Part shown: piece by piece, positions 8,459 to 17,351 of the stretch
How the letters are laid out: each line of letters opens with the position of its first letter
Position numbering within the stretch: the first letter of the stretch is position 1
Program-made: the position numbers and the translations under genes
Notes under the pieces: generated by a model
Seen by the model: only the letters and a program-made list of their open reading frames with translations
Told to the model about the DNA's origin: nothing
Database searches by the model: none
Origin: SZUA-430 sp040080835
Lineage (GTDB): Bacteria > Pseudomonadota > Alphaproteobacteria > Micropepsales > Micropepsaceae
Assembly (NCBI GenBank): GCA_040080835.1
Contig: JBEBHP010000015.1
Span: 1-64,000, forward strand
Direction of reading: 5' to 3'
Length of the DNA stretch: 64,000 nucleotides

Positions 8459-9250
8459 ATGAGCTATCAAACGCTGCAAATTCGAAAAGATGGGCCAGTC
8501 GACTGGGTTACGCTCAACAGGCCAGACAGTCTGAATGCACTCAACAGGCAACTGGTCGATGACCTGCTCGAATACACGCAGTCGCTCTACTGGGATAAAA
8601 CCGTTCGCGTTGTCGTCCTCAAGGGTGCAGGACGCGCTTTCTGCGCGGGCCTCGACCTGAAGGAGCGGGACAATGGTTTGCGAACACCTGCCAGCGGACT
8701 GACGAGCCAACGCCGGATCAGTGAAATTGTGATGCGGATGCGCCGGGCGCCACAACCGTTCATCTCACTCGTGCACGGGCCCGCCTGCGGCGGCGGCTTT
8801 GCACTCGCGCTTGCAAGCGACATTCGCATTGCGGGTGAAAGCGCACGCATGAATGCTGCTTTCATTCGCATCGGGCTTTCTGCGTGTGACATTGGCGTCA
8901 GCTATTTCCTGCCTCGCCTGGTTGGCGTTTCGATTGCATCGGAGCTGATGCTGACGGGACGCTTCATCAACGCCGAGCGGGCGTTGCGCGTTGGCCTTGT
9001 CAGTGAAGTTGTTCCGGACAGCAAGATGGAAGACGCAGCGCAGTCCTATCTTGACGAAATGCTCACGACCTCACCGCTTGGGCTGCGTCTTACGAAGGAA
9101 TGCCTCAACATGAGCGTCGACGCCGGGAGCCTGGAAGCTGCCATTGCAATGGAAGACCGGAACCAGATCCTGTGCAGCCAGACGCAGGATTTTCCCGAAG
9201 GGATGCGCGCCTTTCTGGAAAAGCGCACCCCGCAGTATCAAGACCGCTGA
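8459..9250 (+). CDS. Enoyl-CoA hydratase/isomerase family protein
   Basis: About 263 residues from the ATG at 8459, preceded by GGGG; the upstream GTG frame lacks family similarity. Crotonase-fold motifs are present: GAGRAFCAGLDLKE (oxyanion hole strand), HGPACGGGFALALASDIRIA and AFIRIGLSACDIGVSYFLPR. The second catalytic region carries an Asp in CDIG rather than the usual Glu of PEIG, so the exact reaction (hydratase, isomerase or other) is uncertain. It acts on CoA thioesters in the cytoplasm. The stop codon is followed after one base by the alpha-galactosidase ATG, so the two are translationally close. Confidence 0.87.
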   Translation: MSYQTLQIRKDGPVDWVTLNRPDSLNALNRQLVDDLLEYTQSLYWDKTVRVVVLKGAGRAFCAGLDLKERDNGLRTPASGLTSQRRISEIVMRMRRAPQPFISLVHGPACGGGFALALASDIRIAGESARMNAAFIRIGLSACDIGVSYFLPRLVGVSIASELMLTGRFINAERALRVGLVSEVVPDSKMEDAAQSYLDEMLTTSPLGLRLTKECLNMSVDAGSLEAAIAMEDRNQILCSQTQDFPEGMRAFLEKRTPQYQDR

Positions 9251-9251
9251 C

Positions 9252-11330
9252 ATGACGACCGATCGATTCCAGTATCTGCGCAATGCGGGTGTTTCGCTTT
9301 TGATTGATGCGAGACCCGATCAGGAGGCTATTCCTCGAATCCTTCATTTCGGTGCCGATCTTGGCCCGTCGCCTGATTTTGACATGATTGAAGGTGCTTC
9401 ACCCATTGTCGTGTGGGGTGCCCGTATGGACAAGGTCCGTCCGGTCAGTGTCCTGCCTGGCATTGAGGCCGGTTACTTCGGCACGCCCGCGATGGTGACG
9501 CGGTCAGGCCAGAAGTGGCGCACGGACAATGTCAGCGCGAAAGACAACTCTGTCCAGATCCGACTTGGTTCGTCTGACGACAGGCTTACGCTTACCTACC
9601 GCCTGACGGGGCAAGGAGTTCTGGCGACGAGAGTGTCTGCCGAGTTTTCTGACCCGACATCGCGCCCGCGCTGGCTTGCAGCAACTTCGCTTCCGCTGGG
9701 CACGGATGTTGAAGAGCTACTTGTGGTCGGCGGAGACTGGGCACGCGAATTTGCAATACAGCGTCACGCCATTGGAGCGCATGCCGTCGTGATTGAAAGT
9801 CGGCGCGGGCGTGCAGGCCATGACCGGTTTCCGGGACTGTTTGCAGGCACAAAGGGTTTCAACGACGACCATGGTGAGGTCTATGGGTTGTCAGTCGGCT
9901 GGAGCGGTAGCCACCGAATGGTTGTCGAGCGTCTTCGCGAGGGCACGGTTGTCATCCAGGCCGGCGAACTCTTTTCAGAAACGGATAGTGCGCCGGCAAA
10001 CTACGAAACTCCGTGGTGCTACACAACGTATTCGCCGCTTGGCCTGAACGGTGCGATGCAGGCGCTTCACTCATTCGTGCGTGAAGAGATTTTACCCCGT
10101 AGCATCCGGTCCAAGCCCCGCCCGGTTCACTACAACACCTGGGAAGCGGTCTATTTCAAGCATGACCTTGCGACCCTTTGCGCATTGGCCGATCGGGCAG
10201 CTGCCGTTGGCGCGGAACGATTTGTACTGGACGATGGCTGGTTCAAGGGCCGAAGCCATGACCGGGCAGCGCTCGGGGACTGGATCGTTGATCCCACCAA
10301 GTATCCTGACGGACTGACGCCGCTTATCCGGCACGTGCGGTCACTGGGTCTGGAGTTTGGATTGTGGGTTGAGCCGGAAATGATCAATCCGGACAGTGAA
10401 CTTGCACGCTTGCATCCCGACTGGATCAGGCGGGATGGCGATGAATTGCTCCTGCAGCGTCACCAGGCAGTGCTGGACATGGAACGACCGGAAGTCCGGA
10501 CGTACCTGTACGACGCACTGCATAAGCTGCTGTCCGAGAACGACATTTCATATCTGAAGTGGGACATGAACCGGGACGTGACAGGTGGCAGTCACCATGA
10601 ATACGTCCGAAGCGTGTGGAACCTCATTGATCGCCTGAGAGCGGGTCATCCTTTGGTAGAAATCGAGACATGCGCCAGCGGCGGCGGGAGATGCGACTAC
10701 GGCATGCTCGAGCGCACTGAACGCGTGTGGGTGTCGGATTCCAATGATGCGCTGGACCGGTTCGACATTCAGCGCAACGCCAACCTGTTCCTGCCCCCCG
10801 AGATCGCGGGCGTTCACGTTGGACCCTCGACCTGTCACATCACAGGGAGAAAGCTTGGTCTCGATTTGCGCGCCCATGTCGCCATGTTTGGCCACATGGG
10901 GCTGGAACTGGACTTGCGCCAACTTGACGAGCGGGAATTGCAGCGGCTCTCCCAGCACATCCAAAACCACAAATCATTCCGGCACCTTGTTCATTCGGGA
11001 TGCTATTGGCGCATTGAACCAACGGGAACCGACCATTGCGGAATTGGTGTCAGCGCCTCGAACAAAAGCGAAGGCCTGTACCTCGTCGTCCGAACCGGTT
11101 CTGAACAACTTGGACGCGGCACCCTGGTCAAGTTTCCGGGTCTCGAAATGGAGCAGATCCATGCCGTTTCGGCGGTCGCTCCCATCGCTGGCCACGTGGA
11201 GCAATCATTGGGGCCAGCCTTGCGTATGGGTAACCTCCGGTTAAGCGGGCGCGTGCTGGCACATCGCGGGCTGGAATTGAACCTGCCAAGGCCGGAATCA
11301 TCACTGTTGCTGCATGTCAAAGCCGTGTGA
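9252..11330 (+). CDS. Alpha-galactosidase, glycoside hydrolase family 36
   Basis: 692 residues, the usual GH36 length. It shows an N-terminal beta-sandwich, a (beta/alpha)8 barrel with FVLDDGWFKGR (about 325-334), LEFGLWVEPEMINPDSEL, the nucleophile motif KWDMNRD (Asp438) and the acid/base region WVSDSNDALDR (Asp496 or Asp499), plus a C-terminal beta domain. Predicted to hydrolyse terminal alpha-galactosides such as melibiose or raffinose. I see no signal peptide, so it is probably cytosolic. It is directly behind an enoyl-CoA hydratase gene with no sugar transporter nearby, an odd pairing. Confidence 0.93.
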   Translation: MTTDRFQYLRNAGVSLLIDARPDQEAIPRILHFGADLGPSPDFDMIEGASPIVVWGARMDKVRPVSVLPGIEAGYFGTPAMVTRSGQKWRTDNVSAKDNSVQIRLGSSDDRLTLTYRLTGQGVLATRVSAEFSDPTSRPRWLAATSLPLGTDVEELLVVGGDWAREFAIQRHAIGAHAVVIESRRGRAGHDRFPGLFAGTKGFNDDHGEVYGLSVGWSGSHRMVVERLREGTVVIQAGELFSETDSAPANYETPWCYTTYSPLGLNGAMQALHSFVREEILPRSIRSKPRPVHYNTWEAVYFKHDLATLCALADRAAAVGAERFVLDDGWFKGRSHDRAALGDWIVDPTKYPDGLTPLIRHVRSLGLEFGLWVEPEMINPDSELARLHPDWIRRDGDELLLQRHQAVLDMERPEVRTYLYDALHKLLSENDISYLKWDMNRDVTGGSHHEYVRSVWNLIDRLRAGHPLVEIETCASGGGRCDYGMLERTERVWVSDSNDALDRFDIQRNANLFLPPEIAGVHVGPSTCHITGRKLGLDLRAHVAMFGHMGLELDLRQLDERELQRLSQHIQNHKSFRHLVHSGCYWRIEPTGTDHCGIGVSASNKSEGLYLVVRTGSEQLGRGTLVKFPGLEMEQIHAVSAVAPIAGHVEQSLGPALRMGNLRLSGRVLAHRGLELNLPRPESSLLLHVKAV

Positions 11331-11398
11331 CGTGAGTTGCCTTATTAACCGCTGCACGCCATAGTTTCGTTCAGGCCTGCTCACCACGGAATCAACCA

Positions 11399-13234
11399 AT
11401 GCCTAGCTACAAAGCCCCCGTCGCCGATTTTGAATTTTTGATGTTCGACGTGCTGGAGATCGAGAAGCACACCGATCTGAACGGATATTCCGAGATGGAC
11501 CGGAACACCGTGCATGACGTGCTCGAAGGTGCGGGCAAATTCATGTCTGAAGTCCTCCAGCCTCTCAACCAGTCGGGCGACGAAGAGGGCTGTCACTTCG
11601 AGAACGGCGTGGTGCGCACACCCAAGGGGTTCAAGGAAGCTTACGAGACCTTTTGCGAGGCGGGCTGGAACCGGCTTGGCGTGCCGGAACAGTTTGGCGG
11701 TGCCGGCCTTCCGATCCTGTTGACGTTTGCCGTTTCGGAAATGGCGAGTTCTGCCAACCAGGCATTTGCGATGTATCCCGGATTGACGGGTGCCGCCTAC
11801 TCCGCCCTGATCGCGACAGGCGCGCCGTGGATGAAAGAACACATCGTCCCCAAGATGGTTGGTGGTGAATGGACCGGCACAATGTGCCTGACAGAACCGC
11901 ACTGCGGCACTGACCTGCGCCTGATGAAGACGAAGGCCGTCGAACAACCCGATGGCACCTACAAGATTTCTGGCACGAAGATCTTCATCTCGGGTGGCGA
12001 CCACGACCTGACGAAGAACATCATCCATATGGTGATCGCGAAGATTCCTGACGAGACGGGCAAGATCCAGGATGACCTGTCGACCGTGAACTTCTTCATG
12101 GTACCCAAATTCATCGTCGGAGAAGACGGCAAGATGGGCGCGCGCAATGGCGTGTCGACCGGCTCGATCGAAAAGAAGATGGGCATCAAGGGCAGTGCTA
12201 CGGCCGTGCTGAACTTTGACGAAGCCACCGCCTGGCGCCTTGGGCCGAAGCCCCAGCCGAAGGCAGCTGGCGGCAAGGGTTCGTCAAGCGAAGGCATGAA
12301 GGGCATGTTTGGCATGATGAACGCCGCGCGGCTTGGCGTCGGCGTGCAAGGCGTTGCCGTGGCGGAAGTCTCGTACCAGAACGCCGTGACATACGCGAAG
12401 GAACGCCTTGTGGGTCGCGCGCTGACCGGCACAAAGAATCCCGAGAAGGCAGCCGACCCGCTGATGGTGCATCCGGACGTGCGTCGCATGCTGCTTTTCG
12501 CGCGGGTCGCCGCCGAAGGCGGACGTTCACTTGCCACCTATATCAGTTTCCTTCTGGGCATTGCGCAGAGCAAGCGTTCGGACGCCGAGCGACAGGATGC
12601 TTCGGACATCGCCGACCTCCTTACCCCCGTCATCAAGGCATTCTGCACGGACATGGGATTTGAAGCGGCGAATGCCTCGATGCAATGTTTTGGCGGTCAC
12701 GGCTATATCCGCGACCACGGCATGGAGCAGTTCGTTCGCGACTCGCGCATCAACCAGACCTATGAAGGCGCCAATGGCGTGCAGGCGCTCGACCTCGTCG
12801 GCCGCAAGCTCGCGCGCAATGGTGGCCGCGCGCCGTTCGCCTTGTTTCGCACCATCAACGAATTTCTCGCCGCGCATGATGGCGAGGACATGAAGCCGTT
12901 CGTGGAACCACTGAAGCTCGGCCTCTCCCGCCTGCAGGAGTCCACGATGTGGCTTGCGCAGAACGGCATGAAGAACCCGGACAATGCGGGTGCCGGCTCG
13001 GTCGACTACCTGCGCATGTTTGGTATTGTGGTCGTTGGCTACCTCTGGGTGCGCCAGGTCGTGGCCGCGAAGGCGAAACTGGCCGCAGGCACTGGCAACA
13101 AGGCGTTTTATGACTCCAAGCTGGTCTCGGCGCGGTTCTGGATGGAGCGGATGATGCCGGATACTTCATCGCTCAGCGAACGCGTGAAGGCTGGCGCGGA
13201 TGGGCTCATGATGCTGGATGCCGCGAATTTTTAG
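11399..13234 (+). CDS. Acyl-CoA dehydrogenase with C-terminal extension (DmdC-type)
   Basis: 611 residues, longer than short-chain acyl-CoA dehydrogenases (about 380) and matching the family with an extra C-terminal domain that includes 3-methylmercaptopropionyl-CoA dehydrogenase DmdC. Visible parts are MCLTEPHCGTDL (FAD/substrate loop), KISGTKIFISGGDHDL, FGGHGYIRDHGMEQFVRDSRI and the catalytic base Glu456 in YEGANGVQALD. The tail after about residue 470 is the family's extra helical domain. It oxidises an acyl-CoA to the 2-enoyl-CoA with FAD. The true substrate cannot be told; no other dmd genes are near. Confidence 0.92.
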   Translation: MPSYKAPVADFEFLMFDVLEIEKHTDLNGYSEMDRNTVHDVLEGAGKFMSEVLQPLNQSGDEEGCHFENGVVRTPKGFKEAYETFCEAGWNRLGVPEQFGGAGLPILLTFAVSEMASSANQAFAMYPGLTGAAYSALIATGAPWMKEHIVPKMVGGEWTGTMCLTEPHCGTDLRLMKTKAVEQPDGTYKISGTKIFISGGDHDLTKNIIHMVIAKIPDETGKIQDDLSTVNFFMVPKFIVGEDGKMGARNGVSTGSIEKKMGIKGSATAVLNFDEATAWRLGPKPQPKAAGGKGSSSEGMKGMFGMMNAARLGVGVQGVAVAEVSYQNAVTYAKERLVGRALTGTKNPEKAADPLMVHPDVRRMLLFARVAAEGGRSLATYISFLLGIAQSKRSDAERQDASDIADLLTPVIKAFCTDMGFEAANASMQCFGGHGYIRDHGMEQFVRDSRINQTYEGANGVQALDLVGRKLARNGGRAPFALFRTINEFLAAHDGEDMKPFVEPLKLGLSRLQESTMWLAQNGMKNPDNAGAGSVDYLRMFGIVVVGYLWVRQVVAAKAKLAAGTGNKAFYDSKLVSARFWMERMMPDTSSLSERVKAGADGLMMLDAANF

Positions 13235-13279
13235 CGCGAACTGAAGCCCGCCCCAAACTCGCGGTGGAGATTTTGCAGC

Positions 13280-13810
13280 ATGGCGAAGCTCGTCTTTGGA
13301 ATGAACGTGTCCTTGGACGGCTATGTCGACCATGATCGATTTGCGCCAGACCCAGTGCTCTTTCGACACTTCGTCGATCAGGTCCGCGGCCTGACCGGCA
13401 GTGTGCACGGTCGGCGCATGTATGAGGTCATGCGTTATTGGGACGAGGATCATCCCGAGTGGGACGCGGCGGAACGCGACTTCGCGGTGGCATGGCGGCG
13501 CCAACCGAAATGGGTCGTGTCGCGCACGTTGACGTCAGTCGGCCTCAACGCAACGCTGGTTGCAGGTGACATCACGGCGGCGATCGCTGGGCTGAAAGCC
13601 CGGCTTGATGGAGAGATCGACATTACCGGACCAGAGCTGGCGCAAAGCCTGGCCGACACTGGACTTATTGATGAGTACCGACTTTACCTCCACCCCGTCG
13701 TGCTTGGTCGCGGCAAGCCATTCTTTGCCGGCCCGCGGCCGCGGCTCCGCCTTGTGGCCAACGATCGAATTGGCGGGGACGCGATCAGGTTGACGTACGT
13801 TCCCGCCTGA
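13280..13810 (+). CDS. Dihydrofolate-reductase-fold (RibD C-terminal) protein
   Basis: 176 residues beginning MAKLVFGMNVSLDGYVDHD, the usual start of the RibD-C/DHFR-like reductase family, with VHGRRMYEVMRYWDE, KWVVSRTL, ITGPELAQSL and the terminal PVVLGRGKPFF. Members bind NADPH; most are of unknown role and are not the housekeeping folate or riboflavin enzymes. The gene stands alone between the acyl-CoA dehydrogenase and a long inverted repeat. Confidence 0.85.
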   Translation: MAKLVFGMNVSLDGYVDHDRFAPDPVLFRHFVDQVRGLTGSVHGRRMYEVMRYWDEDHPEWDAAERDFAVAWRRQPKWVVSRTLTSVGLNATLVAGDITAAIAGLKARLDGEIDITGPELAQSLADTGLIDEYRLYLHPVVLGRGKPFFAGPRPRLRLVANDRIGGDAIRLTYVPA

Positions 13811-13860
13811 ACGCGCGTCAGGAATGACTCACACGAAGATGCGAAGGTACTAAGACGCAA

Positions 13861-13955
13861 TGAAACTCGTGTCTCCCCAAAAACGCGGCAGCGTTTTGGG
13901 GGAGTGGGTGCGCGCGGCGTAGCTCGCAGAGCAAGCCGGGCTGCACCCGAGGGGG
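13861..13955 (+). repeat. Left arm of ~95-bp inverted repeat
   Basis: Begins TGAAACTCGTGTCTCCCC and runs to CCGAGGGGGGGC. It matches the reverse complement of 14545-14640 almost base for base (a few substitutions and a one-base indel). Inside it is a strong hairpin, CTCCCCAAAAACGC / GCGTTTTGGGGGAG. Just before it, at 13832-13848, is a CACACGAAGATGCGAAG word like those in other repeats of this window. Confidence 0.9.
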
Positions 13956-13979
13956 GGCGGTGCTGGTCTGAACCCGCTT

Positions 13980-14510
13980 TTAGTCAGAAGGCTCTCTCAC
14001 GCAAGCGGTGATATATTTGTTGGCGAGCGCACAAAACTCTTCAACTTTGGATTCCGCGTACAAGCCAGCATTGATCTTGATAGCCCATAAATTGGATGAA
14101 GAATTCAACTTCAACTCAATTCGACTTACCGGATTGCCGTTTCCACGCCTCGTGAACTTCATCCGCTGCACATTTGAAAGGCCCCACTCTCTCTGAAACA
14201 GATAAAATTTTGTGTCACGGACCTTGTGCACGAACAGTTCGGTTTTGGTGCCATGTATCAGTGCTGTCGTGATGAGAGCACAGGTGGCGCCGAACAGCAT
14301 TGCGGCAAAATTCCCGGCACTCAAGTCTAGATGACCGTATCTCCAGAGCAAAGCCAACGGGAGAATGATGGGAATGACACCCCCGAAGAAAAGCGGCAAC
14401 ATCACATACATTGTCCATCGTGGGTTCAACGTGCAGACACTATGCGTTTGCTCTCCATGCATGCGAATTGATCCTGCTTTGAGGTCATCATATCGCAATC
14501 GCATCGACAT
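13980..14510 (-). CDS. Hypothetical two-TM membrane protein inside inverted repeats
   Basis: About 176 residues from ATG 14510 (MSMRLRYDDLKAG); the longer frame to 14597 only reads through the inverted repeat. Two adjacent membrane segments are clear (YVMLPLFFGGVIPIILPLAL and AAMLFGATCALITTALI), followed by a soluble domain of alternating beta-like stretches (ELFVHKVRDTKFYLFQ, RIELKLN, LWAIKINAGL). This layout resembles bacterial membrane-anchored PH-like proteins, but I do not recognise the family. The gene is visibly more AT-rich than its neighbours and is enclosed by long inverted repeats, suggesting recent acquisition. Function unknown. Confidence 0.6.
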   Translation of the reverse strand: MSMRLRYDDLKAGSIRMHGEQTHSVCTLNPRWTMYVMLPLFFGGVIPIILPLALLWRYGHLDLSAGNFAAMLFGATCALITTALIHGTKTELFVHKVRDTKFYLFQREWGLSNVQRMKFTRRGNGNPVSRIELKLNSSSNLWAIKINAGLYAESKVEEFCALANKYITACVREPSD

Positions 14511-14544
14511 TTTCGAGTGCCAACCTGTCTGGCGCTGGCGCAGA

Positions 14545-14640
14545 CCCCCTCGAGTGCAGCCCGGCTTCGCTCTGCGAGCTACGCCGCGCGCACCCACTCC
14601 CCCAAAACGCTGCCGCGTTTTTGGGGAGATACGAGTATCA
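14545..14640 (-). repeat. Right arm of ~95-bp inverted repeat
   Basis: Reverse complement of 13861-13955, ending TGGGGAGATACGAGTATCA. Together the arms enclose the two-TM protein gene, forming a unit of about 780 bp. Confidence 0.9.
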
Positions 14641-15053
14641 TCGCCTTCTTGTTCATTTTGTTTCTATGCGGCTTCGCGTGAGGCATTCTTGCTGGCGCTG
14701 GCGGGTGGTGCTGAATAAATGTCGCAGTTTGGTGGCCTTGCAACAGAGAGTTGTTCCTATTATGTTCTTTTGTTATTCCGGAGCGATCCGGCTGCGACTT
14801 GATAATTGAATAGATGCTGGCGTTACCGTTTTCCGAAATGGGCGTCTCGTGAGCTTCGCGCGACAATTCATTGCGGAGTGTGTGCCCCGGATTGCGTTCC
14901 GGGCCACGCGGGAAAAGCGGGACCCGGAATGGCGAGATGGATTTGAAAAACTAACCCTCCTCTCTGTCTCATTTTCGAGTTCTTTTTCCCGGAAATCAGC
15001 CAAAAATCTTGAGACTGTGTTTGTCTCAAGCCTGTCGAATTCCCGGGTGCGTC
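14641..15053. other. Intergenic region without a recognised gene
   Basis: About 410 bases. It contains palindromic stretches around 14886-14930 (CCGGATTGCGTTCCGG and a following GGGACCCGGAATGG) of the kind common in dispersed intergenic repeats. Short ORFs here have no coding character. No RNA gene is recognised. Confidence 0.4.
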
Positions 15054-16007
15054 TTACTGCTGGATCTGGGCGCCGCAACAGCCGGGGGTGACCTTCGTTG
15101 CGAAGGCTTCGGAGCGGTCCTTCTCGACGCGTCGCACGAAGTCGATCATCGGGCCCGTGATCGCGTCTACGGCCAGGATGGGCATGTTGTGTCCCCAGCC
15201 CGGGATCAGCTTCAGTTCGGCGCCCCTGATGCAGGCGGCAGTGTGGCGGCCGGCGTCGGGCCGGATGAGAATGTCGGCTTCGCCGTGGATGACGAGCGCG
15301 CGGCAACTCAGCTTTTTCAGCATTTCAGTGCGCGTCGGGGACACCATGATGGCCGCCCACTGGCGCAGGACTCCTTCCGGATAGTTGCTGCGGTCGAAAT
15401 TGGCAGCGATGCGCTGGCGCAATTCGTCCTGGTCTTCCGGGTAGGCCGGGCTTGCGTTCACCAGTCGCATTTTCAGCGTGTGCTCGACAACCGAGTGCTT
15501 GTCTTCGCCTGGCGGCTTCTGCATCAGGGCGGCCTGCGCTTTCGGGTCCGAGCGTGGCAGCGACGGGTCGCTGGTGGTCGACATCAGCGAGATCAGGCTG
15601 CGCGTTTTGTCCGGGTGCCGGATCGCGACCAGTTGGGCGATCATGCCGCCCATCGATGCACCTGCCACGTGAACGGACGTGAAGCCGAGCGCTTCGACCA
15701 GGGCAGCGACATCGTCGGCCATGTCGTTCAACGCGTAGGGGGCGTTTGGGGCTCGACCTTCTGCGATCGCTTTTGCATTGGCGGCGTTGTCGGGAATGAT
15801 GCCGTCGAACTTCTGGCTGAGGCCGACGTCACGGTTGTCAAAGCGGATGACGCGAAAGCCATTGGCGGCGAGCGTCTTGTGGAAGGCGTCGGGCCAGCTT
15901 GTCATCTGCGTGCCGAAGCCCTGGATCATCACAAGCGGGATGCCGTCTTCGGGGCCGGTGAGCTCGTAGCAGATGTTGATGTTGTTGGCGCGGATGAAGC
16001 TTTGCAT
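15054..16007 (-). CDS. Alpha/beta hydrolase (paralogue 1)
   Basis: About 317 residues from ATG 16007 (MQSFIRANNINICYEL). The nucleophile elbow is GASMGG, the acid is probably in HGEADILIRPD and the His is in PGWGHNMP. The oxyanion region is MIQGFGTQMTSW. The protein closely resembles the next hydrolase (16289-17191) in order and wording of motifs (RFDNRDVGLS/RFDNRDIGLS), so the two are tandem paralogues separated by an inverted-repeat element. Esterase or lactone/epoxide hydrolase activity is possible. It ends in a Cys-Cys (PGCCGAQIQQ), which is unusual. Confidence 0.87.
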   Translation of the reverse strand: MQSFIRANNINICYELTGPEDGIPLVMIQGFGTQMTSWPDAFHKTLAANGFRVIRFDNRDVGLSQKFDGIIPDNAANAKAIAEGRAPNAPYALNDMADDVAALVEALGFTSVHVAGASMGGMIAQLVAIRHPDKTRSLISLMSTTSDPSLPRSDPKAQAALMQKPPGEDKHSVVEHTLKMRLVNASPAYPEDQDELRQRIAANFDRSNYPEGVLRQWAAIMVSPTRTEMLKKLSCRALVIHGEADILIRPDAGRHTAACIRGAELKLIPGWGHNMPILAVDAITGPMIDFVRRVEKDRSEAFATKVTPGCCGAQIQQ

Positions 16008-16054
16008 GCGGAGGCTCACTCGGGTTGCTGACGGTCTGGTGACTAAGTCAGGTG

Positions 16055-16288
16055 ATTGAAACTCGAAGTACTCGAAGAACTCAAAGAAGGATTTTTACCA
16101 CCAAGGACACCAAGACGTTACAGCGTTGCTTCAATCGTCGAGCAATTCATACGCCAATTTTCGACGGCGCAAAGCGCCGTCAGGAGTGCGCCTCCACACG
16201 TGCAGCCAGGCCGATCGGCCTCGGTCTCTTGGTGTTCTTGGTGGTGGAAATCCCTCTTTGAGTTCTTCGAGTACTTCGCGTTTCAAAC
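16055..16288. repeat. Gene-less inverted-repeat element (ACTCGAAG/ACACCAAG type)
   Basis: Left arm 16055-16117 and right arm 16225-16288 are inverted copies, roughly nine bases in ten identical over 63 nt. Each arm is built of short near-repeats: ACTCGAAGT-ACTCGAAGA-ACTCAAAGA and then ACCAAGGACACCAAGA. The ~107-nt middle holds small hairpins (GACGGCGCAAAGCGCCGTC; AGGCCGATCGGCCT) but no ORF. It lies exactly between the stop codon of one hydrolase and the start of its paralogue. It looks like a miniature, non-autonomous element. Confidence 0.85.
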
Positions 16289-17191
16289 TCATTTTCTTCT
16301 CGCATCAACCTCGGCGACGAAATCGGAGATCTCGCGGAGGTAGACGGGGACAAGCTTTGACGTGAAGTCGTGGCCCATGCCGGGGATGATCTTCAGGCGG
16401 GCGCCGGGGATCGAGGCTGCCGTGTCCTTTCCACCTTCGACGTTGACGAGCGGATCGTCGGCGCCGTGGATCACGAGAGCCGGAACCTTCACATTCTTCA
16501 GGATCTCATTGCGTGGCGGCGAAGCCAGGATGCCGACGAGCTGACGCGCGATGCCGGCCGGATCATAGGGCGAGCGGTCCACGATGCCTGTTGCGATGCG
16601 GCGCAGCTCCTCATCGTCCGCTGCATAGACCGGCTGACTGCCGATGATGCGCCAGACTTTCATCGTGTGCGCGATGCGGGCTTCGCGCTCGACGGGGGCC
16701 GGTTGGGTCAGCACTGCAAGGGCTTCGGGCCTGGAAGGCGGGAGATCGCGGCGACCCGTCGTCGACATGATCGAAGTCAGGCTCAGCGCCTTGTGTGGAT
16801 GGTTGACCGCTACGAGCTGCGCAATCATGCCACCCATGGACGCGCCCACGATGTGGGCCTTTTCGATGTGCAATGCGTCGAGGATGCCCGCTGCATCGGC
16901 GGCCATGTCGTTCAGCTGATACGGACTCTCGATCGGTTGACCGGAGGCTGACTTCATGAACGCTTCCATGACATTCACTTCGCCAGCGGATTTGAGCTTC
17001 TCGGAAAGACCGATGTCCCTGTTATCAAACCGGACCACCTGGTAACCGCGGCCCGCCAACCCCTGGCACAGCTCCACGGGCCACATGGTCATCTGGGCAG
17101 AGAAACCCATGATGAGCAGAATCGTCGGATCGGCTTTCGCACCGAATGTTTCGTATTCAAAATTCAGTCCGTTGGCCTTGATCTGGGGCAT
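16289..17191 (-). CDS. Alpha/beta hydrolase (paralogue 2)
   Basis: 300 residues starting MPQIKANGLNFEYETFG. Nucleophile elbow GASMGG, acid region HGADDPLVN and His in PGMGHDF; MGFSAQMTMW forms the oxyanion region. It is paralogous to the preceding hydrolase. Cytoplasmic, no signal peptide. Substrate unknown. Its stop codon abuts the inverted-repeat element. Confidence 0.88.
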   Translation of the reverse strand: MPQIKANGLNFEYETFGAKADPTILLIMGFSAQMTMWPVELCQGLAGRGYQVVRFDNRDIGLSEKLKSAGEVNVMEAFMKSASGQPIESPYQLNDMAADAAGILDALHIEKAHIVGASMGGMIAQLVAVNHPHKALSLTSIMSTTGRRDLPPSRPEALAVLTQPAPVEREARIAHTMKVWRIIGSQPVYAADDEELRRIATGIVDRSPYDPAGIARQLVGILASPPRNEILKNVKVPALVIHGADDPLVNVEGGKDTAASIPGARLKIIPGMGHDFTSKLVPVYLREISDFVAEVDARRK

Positions 17192-17351
17192 GGTGTCACG
17201 TCCACATTAATGTTTCGCACGCGTGACCCTATCAGGGCGATTTGGGAAGGCAAGCTCTGACACCGTCCAACAGGCTGGCCAACTCGCTGGTTGACATTGT
17301 CCCTTCGAGGCTGAAGTTAGAAGAATCTGACAGGCAAACTTCTCGTTCCAG

